This document shows, one piece after another, positions 1 through 7,544 of a DNA stretch of 37,115 nucleotides. A program made the position numbers and the translations under genes. Source of the stretch: Ramlibacter aquaticus (GTDB lineage: Bacteria; Pseudomonadota; Gammaproteobacteria; Burkholderiales; Burkholderiaceae_C); contig NZ_JADDOJ010000038.1 of assembly GCF_015159745.1 (NCBI RefSeq), forward strand, positions 1-37,115. Direction: 5' to 3'. How positions within the stretch are numbered: the first letter of the stretch is position 1; the number at the start of each line of letters is the position of its first letter. The notes beneath the pieces were generated by a model. The model was not told the DNA's origin, made no database searches, and saw only the letters and a program-made list of their open reading frames with translations.

Positions 1-133
1 CACGCGGAACCCATGACGGCACGGGCTCAAGCAGCCCACCACTGATGCCGGATATACGACCGCAGGCGTTTACCTCAAAGGCCAACTACAGTGATCAGAA
101 CCTTGTCGTTGGGGAGGAGTCCATATACGACCT

Positions 134-515
134 GTTATGCCGGGGCATGCGGTCCTCGCTGCGCTTCAAGTGCCTTGAGGTGGGCGCGACGTTTCTCCTG
201 GAGCATCGAAACAAGCTCGTCAAAGGCCGTCTGGTATCCCCTCGAAACCAGAGCGCCTCGCTTGACGACATCTTCTGCCCTGAGCCTCACTGCCGTTCCG
301 TCTGCAAGATGAACATCGGCGCGACCGAAGTAGACGAAGTTTCCTTGGCCCTTCATTGGAAATGGCACTTGGGTAATCCGAATCGTGCCGAGGTCAGCCC
401 AGTGATAGTGTCGACCAGCGTGGTTGAACCCATCGCCTGTCAGAGTGAACAACGGGTTGAAGAAGAACCACAGAGCGCGGTGCCCATATGAAACGTCAGC
501 GTAGCGCGGCATAAC
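134..515. repeat. 9-bp inverted repeat bracketing the 125-aa gene
   Basis: GTTATGCCG at 134-142 is the exact reverse complement of CGGCATAAC at 507-515. One arm contains the stop codon and the other the start codon of the small minus-strand gene. Related GTTAT/ATAAC cores recur just outside (543, 651, 687, 698). The arrangement recalls mobile-cassette boundaries but does not match the integron attC consensus well. Confidence 0.45.
135..512 (-). CDS. Hypothetical protein, 125 aa, possible PH-like fold
   Basis: The minus-strand frame runs from ATG at 510-512 to TAA at 135-137. It encodes a soluble 125-residue protein with no signal peptide or membrane segment. The first 90 residues alternate hydrophobic and aromatic residues in a way typical of beta strands (YGHRALWFFF, HYHWADLGTIRI, NFVYFGRADVHLADG). 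A charged helix follows from about residue 95 (FDELVSMLQEKRRAHLKALE). That layout is reminiscent of small PH-like proteins, but I do not recognise the family. A 9-bp inverted repeat (134-142 and 507-515) covers both its stop and its start codon. No clear ribosome-binding site is visible. It is divergent from the large PHP-ATPase gene and may belong to the same accessory island. The overlapping plus-strand frame at 45-491 looks like a shadow. Confidence 0.6.
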   Translation of the reverse strand: MPRYADVSYGHRALWFFFNPLFTLTGDGFNHAGRHYHWADLGTIRITQVPFPMKGQGNFVYFGRADVHLADGTAVRLRAEDVVKRGALVSRGYQTAFDELVSMLQEKRRAHLKALEAQRGPHAPA

Positions 516-543
516 GTAATTTAGACCGCAGCCGCGACGCAGT

Positions 544-651
544 TATCCCACAGCTGCGTAATGACCTGACAGACCAATGGCACGTAAGTGCTTGATACGT
601 TAGCATTTTTTGCCTCCCCTATCAGCGCGAAGTCTGACTATCCCACAGCTG
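544..651. repeat. Direct repeat TATCCCACAGCTG, two copies
   Basis: TATCCCACAGCTG occurs at 544-556 and again at 639-651, 95 bp apart. The second copy abuts the arm GTTATCCCGC at 651-660. They sit between two divergent genes, so recombinase, replication or operator sites are all possible. The TTATCCCACA core differs from the DnaA box TTATCCACA by one extra C. Confidence 0.55.
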
Positions 652-703
652 TTATCCCGCATCCAGCGTTTTTGGCAGGCGGCCGATAACCTTGCGGGAT
701 AAC
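651..703. repeat. 10-bp inverted repeat GTTATCCCGC / GCGGGATAAC
   Basis: GTTATCCCGC at 651-660 and GCGGGATAAC at 694-703 are perfect reverse complements separated by 33 bp. An extra GATAAC at 686-691 lies inside. Long-armed, widely spaced dyads like this are common at site-specific recombination sites, but no recombinase gene is in the window. Confidence 0.55.
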
Positions 704-776
704 CACATTTCCATGGACTCTAAGGCGTCCCGCCAAAACTTCAGCCTTATGGATGAGCTTGGCTGATGCCGACGAT

Positions 777-802
777 CGTCTGCTTCTGGCCGGAAGCGGA
801 CG
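777..802. repeat. Imperfect hairpin repeat, left copy
   Basis: CGTCTGCTT (777-785), an 8-nt loop and AAGCGGACG (794-802) pair at 8 of 9 positions. The element has the same layout as the perfect hairpin at 5734-5759 on the far side of the PHP-ATPase/DUF4365 pair, including the arm AAGCGGAC and an 8-nt loop. This suggests a dispersed extragenic palindrome family. Confidence 0.5.
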
Positions 803-1200
803 TTGACCTGGTGTGAGGAGCCAAAGAATGGATGTCTGCTTCAGACTGGATGCGGTCGGCCAGGTTGAGGCTTCCCACGGTCAGCGGTTGCCGATACCAG
901 ACATTGGGCGACGGGCGCGACAAACGATCCCCATCGGCCGGGAGCGAACATCCTGCAGTTGAGCATATTTTCGGCTCGCGCGGCCGCGAAGATAGACGCG
1001 CGCATGGCCCGTGCTCATGTCGGCTGTTCACAAGAACACGCCTCCAACCAGCGCGCTTAGAACCTGACCATCGAATGCAGGTCCCCCTCTTCATCCGCGG
1101 GAAGTCGGAGCTCGCATGCAACGGCCGCTCTAATCGAAGCTATTGCAGAATGTGTCTCCGCAGGTGCGAACACAGCGCACCCAACGAAGGTTTCAAAGAG

Positions 1201-4200
1201 ATGAATCAGGGATTCGAAGCAGTTTCGCCGCAAGGCTCCACTTGGCACCGGTGGGATCCGCATATCCATGCGCCTGGTACAGCACTCAACGACGGCTACG
1301 GCAGCTTAGAGCCGTGGGAAGTGTTCCTCGACAAGGTCGAAAAGAGCGACCCCCCAATCCGCGCCTTAGGGATCACAGACTATTGCGGGATCGACTGCTA
1401 CGTCGAGACCGTGGCGCGCCGGAACAGTGGTCGCCTTCAAGGGGTAGGGCTGATCTTCCCCAACGTGGAATTTCGCCTGTCTATCGAAACCATCAAGGGC
1501 AGTGGCATCAATTTGCACCTGCTGTTCTCGCCCGAGTCACCAGACCACATTGAGCGCATACGAAACGTATTGAGCGGTCTGATCTTCCCGCATCAAGATG
1601 AGCAGTTTCGCTGCACGCGGCCGGACCTTATCCGGCTTGGCCGCGTGCTCAATCCCAACTTGGTTGACGACCGTGCCGCCTACCGGGAGGGCGTCAACCA
1701 GTTCAAGGTCAGCCTGGATTCGCTTCGGAAGGCGTTCGACGCCAGCGCTTGGCTGCGGGCAAACTGCTTGGTTGCGGTCTCGGGCGGTGGCACCGACGGC
1801 ACGTCCGGACTGCAGGGCGATGGCGGCCAGTGGGCGGCCACGCGCAAAAATATAGAGCGCTTCGCCGACATCATCTTCTCAGCGAACCCGAAACAGGTTG
1901 ATTTTTACCTAGGGCGCGGCGCCGCCACTGTGGAAGATCTCGAAACAAAATGGGGAGGCCGAAAGCCTTGCCTGCACGGCTCTGACGCGCACACCGCGGA
2001 CCGCGTTGGACTACCCGACAACGCACGACGGTGCTGGCTTCACGGCGATGTGACGTTTGAGACACTGCGCCAGGCAGTCATCGAACCAGAAGGGCGGGTG
2101 CACATCGGAGAGACGCCCCCCCAAGGCGCACTACCGGGTAACGCCATCCGATCTGTGTGCGTCACAAGCGCGCCGTGGATGCACCCGCCTCAGATCCCGA
2201 TCAATACTGGCATGGTCGCCATCATCGGCGCGCGGGGTTCCGGCAAGACTGCATTGGCAGACTTCATCGCCACCGGTGCTTACGGCGTTTCTCAGCGATT
2301 GAGCGCGAACTCATTCTTGCGGCGTGCCGGCAAGTTTCTCGGTCCAACCCGGGTCGAGCTGACTTGGGAGAACGAGGAGCACACCTCCAACGGAGTCGCC
2401 TCCGTCGAGCACGAGGATATATGGGACGCACCGCACGTCCAGTACCTCTCGCAACAGTTCGTGGAACAGCTTTGCTCCGCCGAAGGGCTGGACGACGCAC
2501 TGGTCACTGAGATTCAGCGTGTAATTTTTGACGCGCACCCCGAGGCGGCCCGACTGGACGCAGCAGACTTCGCCTCGCTGCTGAAACTGCGCATGCAGTC
2601 GGCGCGAGACGCCAGAGACCGACACCACCACGCGTTGGTCCGAGCTACGGAAGGCATCAACGCCGAAATGGTGAGGAAGGAGGCGCTCGCAAAGCTTGAG
2701 AAGGATCGCGACGAGACAGCGAAGGCGCTGAAGACTGATCGCGAAGACCGCGCCCGTCTCATTCCGAAAGGCCAACATCAGCGCGCAGGGCAATTGGAGT
2801 CGCTTACTGCGGCGGTGGAGGCCAAGCAGCGGACGCTCGCTGATGTGCAGGCCCGGGTACAGGCGCTGACAGGGTTGCAGAATGACGTCAAGACATTCAG
2901 GAGCCAGACCGCTCCCGAATGGTTGGCAGATGCGCGGGACCGTCGCCCAGAATCGGCACTTTCAGCGGAGGACTGGAGCTTCTTCAAGCTGGACTTCGTT
3001 GGTGATGTGGATAGTCTGCTGCAGCAGCGCCTCGAGCTTGCGCGAGCGGAAGCGTTGCGGCTTCAAGGCGCGCCGGCGGAGCCGCCGGTCGCAGGCACAC
3101 CGATCCCAGACACGGACGCGCCACTGATCCCCCAAGGGACCGACTTGGACAGCCAACCGCTTAGCCTGCTTACGCAGGAACGGAATCGCCTGCAGAAACT
3201 CGCTGGAATCGACGAGCAGAATGCACGCCGATACAAGCTGCTGACCGAAAAGATAGCGCGCGCCGAATCAGCTTTCGCCAAGCAGAATGCCGACATTGAG
3301 CGGGCGATCAAGGCCGATGCCATCCTGGTCCAGTTGCGGAGCGCGCGTACTGACGCCTACCAAGGAATATTTGAAGCCATCATCGATGAGGAGCGCGAGC
3401 TATCGCAGTTGTACGCGCCACTCCATGAGCGGATCCTGAAGGGCCCGCGAGCGGTGAGGAAGCTCTCCTTTTCCGTTCGGCGCGAGGTTGATGTTGGCGC
3501 CTGGGCCCGACGCGGCGAGGAGTTGCTGGACTTGCGCAAAGGTCCGTTCCGTGGTGGCGGCGAGCTCCTGAAGGCTGCCGAGGAGCTTCTCGGTGCAGCT
3601 TGGCGCGCAGGGGCGGCGGTGGATGCAGCCAAGGCAATGCGCGCTTTCGTAGAAGCCCATGGGGCGTCGCTGCGTCAGCAACGGCTCGAGAATATGCCTT
3701 ACTTGGAATGGGTGCGTGCCGTCTCGCAATGGCTGTACAGCACCGAGCACATTCAGGTGGGCTACGGCTTGCAATACGAGGAGATCGACATCGAGCGGCT
3801 CTCGCCAGGGACGCGGGGCATCGTGCTGCTGCTGTTGTACCTTGCCTTGGACGCCAGCGACGAGCGTCCGTTGATCATCGACCAGCCCGAAGAGAATTTG
3901 GACCCTCAGTCCGTGTTCGAAGAGCTGGTTCCCGCATTTTGTGAGGCAAAGAAGCGGCGCCAAATCATCATCGTCACCCACAACGCGAACTTGGTTGTTA
4001 ATACCGACGTCGATCAGGTCATTGTGGCGCGGTCTGGTGCCCACAGCCCGGATTCGTTGCCTGAGATCAGCTATGAGAGTGGAGGCCTGGAGAATCCCAG
4101 GATACGCGAAGCCGTTTGCTCCATCCTTGAAGGCGGCGAACGCGCATTCCAGGAGCGCGCCCGTCGCCTTCGGGTCAACATGGCGTCACCGGCTCCAGCG

Positions 4201-4218
4201 CATGGGGGACGTCAGTGA
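1201..4218 (+). CDS. PHP-domain / SMC-like ATPase fusion (TrlF-like), putative defence protein
   Basis: This 1005-aa protein joins two catalytic modules. Residues 15-300 form a PHP phosphoesterase/nuclease domain with metal-binding motifs HIH (21-23), GITDY (Asp60), Glu90, His106 and GSDAH (260-264). From about 335 an ABC/SMC-type ATPase begins, with Walker A GARGSGKT (343-350). A long charged region, probably coiled coil, spans about 440-760. It ends with signature-like LSPGTRG (867-873), Walker B LIIDQPEENLD (891-901) and H-loop IVTHNAN (His927). This domain order matches proteins annotated as TrlF-family AAA-like ATPases. RloC and PrrC show the same logic of a coiled-coil ATPase controlling an attached nuclease. 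I infer nucleic-acid cleavage gated by ATP, probably against phage or plasmids. ATG 1201 is chosen because the PHP domain starts right after it and GAAGG lies 11 nt upstream; the frame is open to 832. GC is lower than in the flanks. Confidence 0.85.
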   Translation: MNQGFEAVSPQGSTWHRWDPHIHAPGTALNDGYGSLEPWEVFLDKVEKSDPPIRALGITDYCGIDCYVETVARRNSGRLQGVGLIFPNVEFRLSIETIKGSGINLHLLFSPESPDHIERIRNVLSGLIFPHQDEQFRCTRPDLIRLGRVLNPNLVDDRAAYREGVNQFKVSLDSLRKAFDASAWLRANCLVAVSGGGTDGTSGLQGDGGQWAATRKNIERFADIIFSANPKQVDFYLGRGAATVEDLETKWGGRKPCLHGSDAHTADRVGLPDNARRCWLHGDVTFETLRQAVIEPEGRVHIGETPPQGALPGNAIRSVCVTSAPWMHPPQIPINTGMVAIIGARGSGKTALADFIATGAYGVSQRLSANSFLRRAGKFLGPTRVELTWENEEHTSNGVASVEHEDIWDAPHVQYLSQQFVEQLCSAEGLDDALVTEIQRVIFDAHPEAARLDAADFASLLKLRMQSARDARDRHHHALVRATEGINAEMVRKEALAKLEKDRDETAKALKTDREDRARLIPKGQHQRAGQLESLTAAVEAKQRTLADVQARVQALTGLQNDVKTFRSQTAPEWLADARDRRPESALSAEDWSFFKLDFVGDVDSLLQQRLELARAEALRLQGAPAEPPVAGTPIPDTDAPLIPQGTDLDSQPLSLLTQERNRLQKLAGIDEQNARRYKLLTEKIARAESAFAKQNADIERAIKADAILVQLRSARTDAYQGIFEAIIDEERELSQLYAPLHERILKGPRAVRKLSFSVRREVDVGAWARRGEELLDLRKGPFRGGGELLKAAEELLGAAWRAGAAVDAAKAMRAFVEAHGASLRQQRLENMPYLEWVRAVSQWLYSTEHIQVGYGLQYEEIDIERLSPGTRGIVLLLLYLALDASDERPLIIDQPEENLDPQSVFEELVPAFCEAKKRRQIIIVTHNANLVVNTDVDQVIVARSGAHSPDSLPEISYESGGLENPRIREAVCSILEGGERAFQERARRLRVNMASPAPAHGGRQ

Positions 4219-4547
4219 CGTAGGCGGGCAGTCCCTAGGCTCACGCATGAGCCGCTTGCCAGCCATTGCAGCCGCCCTAAAGTGGCGTTGGCCGAGCACC
4301 TACGCAATCAGCCGGCGAGGAAGAGAAGCTTGCCGAGCACGAAAGCGCGCCGGGGGCGCGACGGATCAGGGATTGGCGCCAGTGCATGGGAGGACGCTAA
4401 ACGGCAGGACGTGGCCGAACGCAGACATGCTGTGCCCTAACCCCCTTCAATCAGCCCCGGAGCATCGAATTCGGTGCCCTGCAGAGGAGCGCCCCTGCGC
4501 AGCGGAACAGGTGCTTGGATCAAGGAATGCCGCGGCCTGTCGCGACG
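4219..4547. other. Intergenic region between convergent genes
   Basis: This 329-bp gap lies between the ends of the PHP-ATPase and DUF4365 genes. I see no convincing coding frame, no strong hairpin with a T-tract and no obvious repeat. The plus-strand frame that runs through it is the out-of-frame continuation of the ATPase gene. Confidence 0.5.
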
Positions 4548-5540
4548 TTAAACCTGGTTCCGTCGAGCCGCCTGCTGAAACTCCCGGATGCGAGGAAGGC
4601 GCCGAAAGTACGACTCGGGGACCATCCCGAAAAATCCCTCCTGCGCTACGTGCAGTAGTCCTGCATCCTGCAGCTCGCTCGCCGCTACCAGCTTGGCCTC
4701 CTCCGCATGAATCGCAGCAACCACTGCGCGACCTCGGGACGTCAACGGTGCGACGAAGTGTGGCTGCATCTCTCGGTCAACCCAATCGATCAAGCAGTCA
4801 GAGTAGTTAATCTCCGCCAACCCCTGAGCCTGAAGAAACTTTACAAAACCAAAAGCGAAGGCGTGTTCAGGCTCGCCTATTCCCATGCCGAATTCAGAGC
4901 CTGCTGCGTGGAGGTTGTACTCCACCGCGGTACTGACCACATCCATTCCATAGTAGATGCTTCGACAGATGTTGGTAAGTCCGTGGGCGAAAAGGTCAAA
5001 GTAGCTGACCGGAAACGAACCGTTCTGCGACTGTCGGAGCAGCAATTCCCGCATGACGTCGGCGACGTCTGGAATGAAGGCCTGGTCGTGGACACCTGCG
5101 CTTTCGAACAACCCAAAAACGTCGGTCTGTTCGAGAACGTTCTCTTCTGGGATTTCTATGAAGGAGGGCTCAGCCCTTGGCGCTCTGAGCGCTTGTCGGG
5201 CATCAGTCCAATAGCTCTGTTCGGAGTCCGGGTTGTGCAAAACCAAGAGCACGGGAAGCGGGAACGACTCCCAGTATCGTCGATGCTTCTCTTCAGGGTA
5301 GAACTTCCACCCTCGAGCTGAGGGGTGACTGAAATAGGATGGCCCAGACTTCACCTGCACGGCTACAAGTCGACCAGTAGCAAAGCCATCTGCATTCACG
5401 AACTCTAAGTTGCCGTCGATTCCGACATCCGCGGTGCCGGTCTCGCGCCAGATCTGCTTGTGGCGGGCGGCATAGACTTGCATCGCCGCAATGCCTAGTC
5501 GCTCTTGTGCGTACGTCGCCCCTGTCTTCGGTAAGTTCAT
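4548..5540 (-). CDS. DUF4365 protein with PD-(D/E)xK nuclease-like core
   Basis: This 330-aa protein has an N-terminal DUF4365 domain (about residues 5-150). The start MNLPKTGATYAQERLGI, the stretch ETGTADVGIDGNLEF (about 33-47) and VAVQVKSG (59-66) give the acidic and Q-x-K residues (Asp42, Gln62, Lys64) of a restriction-endonuclease-like fold. The remaining 180 residues are helical and unassigned, possibly a target-sensing region. DUF4365 proteins are common in defence islands, and the enzymatic assignment comes from motif pattern only. ATG 5540 is preferred over the upstream in-frame ATG at 5732 because the domain begins there and AAGG lies about 9 nt upstream. It is convergent with the PHP-ATPase gene, so the two do not share a transcript. 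GC is below that of the window's right side. Confidence 0.75.
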   Translation of the reverse strand: MNLPKTGATYAQERLGIAAMQVYAARHKQIWRETGTADVGIDGNLEFVNADGFATGRLVAVQVKSGPSYFSHPSARGWKFYPEEKHRRYWESFPLPVLLVLHNPDSEQSYWTDARQALRAPRAEPSFIEIPEENVLEQTDVFGLFESAGVHDQAFIPDVADVMRELLLRQSQNGSFPVSYFDLFAHGLTNICRSIYYGMDVVSTAVEYNLHAAGSEFGMGIGEPEHAFAFGFVKFLQAQGLAEINYSDCLIDWVDREMQPHFVAPLTSRGRAVVAAIHAEEAKLVAASELQDAGLLHVAQEGFFGMVPESYFRRLPRIREFQQAARRNQV

Positions 5541-5801
5541 ATTTCGGCCCTTGCATGGAGGCGGCAGTTTACGTCGCGCGGGCAGCACAGCTTTCGATCC
5601 GACGCCATGGTGCACGCTCTGAACATCGAAAGGGCTCAATGACGGCATTGGAGCCGAGACTGTGAGCTGATCGTTCATCGGCCGACCGACCGCTCCCGCT
5701 GCGAAGCAGTCATTCGCCAGCAAGTCGGCCAAGTGTCCGCTTCCGACCTGAAGCGGACATCCTCAGCCCCAAACCACATTTGTGCACATCGCCTCGCGTC
5801 A
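5541..5801. other. Intergenic region with paired extragenic hairpins
   Basis: This gap separates the DUF4365 gene from the TetR gene. It contains GACCGCT (5688-5694) pairing at six of seven positions with AGCAGTC (5705-5711), and the perfect hairpin at 5734-5759. I see no gene in it. Confidence 0.5.
5734..5759. repeat. Perfect 9-bp hairpin repeat, right copy
   Basis: TGTCCGCTT (5734-5742), loop CCGACCTG, and AAGCGGACA (5751-5759) form a perfect stem. It is related to the hairpin at 777-802. There is no T-tract, so an extragenic palindromic repeat is more likely than a terminator. It lies about where lower-GC island DNA gives way to core-like genes. Confidence 0.6.
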
Positions 5802-5823
5802 TCGTATGATGGTCATCATGCGA
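5802..5823. promoter_or_regulatory. Operator-like palindrome over the TetR gene start
   Basis: TCGTATGATG-GT-CATCATGCGA is a 22-bp dyad, 9 of 10 arm positions matching, with core ATGATG-NN-CATCAT. It overlaps the probable start codon at 5818. A sister site with core ATGACG-NN-CGTCAT lies at 6446-6461 before the next gene, which supports autoregulation by the TetR protein. Confidence 0.6.
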
Positions 5824-6405
5824 ACGACGAAGCACAACGCCAGGTCAGCCGCGAAGGAAGCTTCGCACGAGCGCATCGTGGCCGTGGCTGCACGCGCCAT
5901 CCGACGTAGCGGCTACGAAGGTACAGGTGTCGCGGACATCATGAAGGAGGCCGGCCTCACCCATGGCGCCTTCTACGCGCACTTTCCGTCGCGCGAGGCG
6001 ATGTTGGCGGAGGCGGCGAGCCGCGCCTGCGCCGAGTCGGCGGCTGCCGTGGTGAACGTGGTCGACCGTGTCCCTCCCGAGCAGGCATTGGTAGCGATCC
6101 TTCGCGGCTACCTGTCGCCCGAGCACCTTGAACACATTGAGTCGGGCTGCCCCTTGGCCGCGCTGGGTTCCGAAACCGTCCGGCAAACGCCGGAAGTCCG
6201 GCGCGCGACGACTCGACACGTCAAGTCGATGGTCGATCTCGTCGCGCGCCAACTACCCGAGTGGGGTCAGCCCGCCGCCCACGAACGCGCGCTGCTCACT
6301 GTCGCCGCAATGGTCGGCACATTGGTCCTCGCACGCGCGGTCGATGAACCCGCGCTGTCGAAGCGCTTGTGCGACGCCGCTTTGAAGGTCCTCACCCTCG
6401 CCTGA
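5818..6405 (+). CDS. TetR/AcrR-family transcriptional repressor
   Basis: This is a 195-aa one-component repressor. The N-terminal helix-turn-helix is canonical: IVAVAARAIRRSGYEGTGVADIMKEAGLTHGAFYAHF is split over residues 20-56, with the G-x-FY-x-HF recognition helix. The helical C-terminal domain should bind a small ligand. ATG 5818 fits normal family length and places the operator-like dyad across the start. An in-frame GTG at 5782 and ATGs at 5806 and 5809 are possible, and none has a good ribosome-binding site. It lies directly upstream of an oxidoreductase gene and a crotonase gene on the same strand. With matching palindromes before itself and the oxidoreductase, it probably represses both and is relieved by a substrate or reactive electrophile. 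Confidence 0.85.
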   Translation: MRTTKHNARSAAKEASHERIVAVAARAIRRSGYEGTGVADIMKEAGLTHGAFYAHFPSREAMLAEAASRACAESAAAVVNVVDRVPPEQALVAILRGYLSPEHLEHIESGCPLAALGSETVRQTPEVRRATTRHVKSMVDLVARQLPEWGQPAAHERALLTVAAMVGTLVLARAVDEPALSKRLCDAALKVLTLA

Positions 6406-6445
6406 ACCCGCCGAGCCCACTCGAGCCTTTTCGCTCACCCTCCAA

Positions 6446-6461
6446 TATGACGCTCGTCATG
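6446..6461. promoter_or_regulatory. Second TetR operator-like palindrome
   Basis: T-ATGACG-CT-CGTCAT-G contains a perfect 6-bp dyad with a 2-bp spacer. It is 26 bp before the oxidoreductase ATG at 6488. The core ATGAYG-NN-CRTCAT is shared with the site at 5802-5823. Confidence 0.55.
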
Positions 6462-6487
6462 CGACATCGTCGAAACCGGAAGAAACC

Positions 6488-7488
6488 ATGAAAGCCTTTG
6501 TTCTGCCCCGATAAGGAAACACCAGGCGCTGCAGCTCACCGAGGTGCCCACACCGCAGCCGCGCGACGACGAAGTCCTGGTGCGCGTCCATGCTGCTGCA
6601 GTGAACCTGATCGACGTGAAGATCCGCAACGGCGAGTTCAATCTCATCTTGCCCTACCGCCCGCCCTTCATCCTCGGGCACGATGTCGCCGGGGACGTCG
6701 TCCAGGTCGGCGCGAAGGTGCGGATGTTCAAGCCCGGCGACGAGGTCTATGCGCGGCCGCAGGATCTGCGCATCGGTACGTTCGCCGGGTTTATCGCGGT
6801 CAAGGAAACGTCGCTGGCCCTCAAGCCCAAGACGCTGTCGATGGAAGAAGCGGCTTCGGTTCCCTTGGTCGCATTGACCGCATGGCAGGCACTGGTGGAG
6901 AAGGCCCGATTGAAGAAAGGCCAGAAGGTCTTCATCCAGGCAGGCTCGGGCGGCGTGGGCACCTTTGCCATCCAGCTCGCCAAGCATCTCGGCGCGACGG
7001 TCGCCACGACCACCAGCGCGGGCAACGTCGCACTCGTGAAGAGCCTCGGCGCCGACGTCGTCATCGATTACAAGGCGCAGGATTTCGAGGATGTGCTGCG
7101 CGATTACGACGTGGTGCTGAACAGCCAGGACAACACGACGCTCGGGAAATCGCTGCGTGTGCTCAAGCCCGGCGGCCAACTCATCTCTATCTCCGGTCCG
7201 CCAGACCCCGCATTCGCCGAGCAGATCGGCGCATCGGCGTTCATGGAGTTGATGGTGCGGCTGCTCAGCTCGGGCGTGCGGCGCAAGGCGCGTGCGGTCG
7301 GGGTCGACTACTCGTTTCTCTTCATGAAGGCGAACGGAACCCAACTGCGCGAGATCACGCAGCTCTTCGAGGCCGGCGTTCTCCGCCCCGTCGTCGATCG
7401 CGTGTTCCCGTTCGAGCAGACGAACGAGGCGCTGGCGTACGTGGAAACAGGCCGCGCCAAGGGCAAGGTCGTCATCAAGGTCAAGTGA
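6488..7488 (+). pseudogene. NADP-dependent zinc-free alcohol dehydrogenase/quinone oxidoreductase, frameshifted
   Basis: The product belongs to the MDR family of zinc-independent NADPH:quinone/enone oxidoreductases. ATG 6488 opens with MKAFVLPR, the usual family start, then hits TAA at 6512-6514. Read one base over, the conserved continuation RKHQALQLTEVPTPQPRDDEV follows and stays open to 7488. One missing base near 6505-6514 therefore breaks a gene of about 333 codons. The rest is intact: GROES-like part with ILGHDVAGDV and a Rossmann nucleotide site QAGSGGVGTFAIQLAKHLGA. A GTG at 6544 could start a shorter 314-aa protein but would remove the first conserved strand. It may be a real lesion or a sequencing error. 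It sits between the TetR and crotonase genes and is probably repressed by TetR. Confidence 0.75.
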
Positions 7489-7544
7489 AGGAGAATCCCA
7501 AAAACCCGGCGGCCTTCTGCCGCTGCGAGCCAAGGAGTGAACCG

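Larger units (their letters stand above)
513..1200. other. 688-bp repeat-rich region with no convincing gene
   Basis: No frame here has convincing protein character. The frame of the large downstream gene stays open upstream to 832, but its translation there is Arg/Ser-rich and unlike the PHP domain that starts at 1201. The stretch holds a 13-bp direct repeat (544-556 and 639-651), a 10-bp inverted repeat (651-660 and 694-703) and an imperfect hairpin (777-802) related to one at 5734-5759. The antisense translation of about 750-1120 resembles the low-information products often predicted from dispersed repeats in this bacterial group. That last point is recollection and untested. Confidence 0.5.

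Noticed and set aside
543..660. DnaA boxes / replication origin
   Set aside because: TTATCCCACA has an extra C compared with TTATCCACA; no AT-rich unwinding region or replication gene nearby.
134..703. Integron attC array
   Set aside because: Cores do not fit RYYYAAC/GTTRRRY, the spacings are wrong, and only one candidate cassette exists; kept only as a repeat finding.
747..1121. 124-aa minus-strand frame
   Set aside because: Arg/Ser/Pro-rich with no domain character; lies in the repeat region and looks like a translated repeat.
832..1200. N-terminal extension of the PHP-ATPase
   Set aside because: Composition is unlike the PHP domain and homologous features begin at 1201; a good start with a ribosome site is there.
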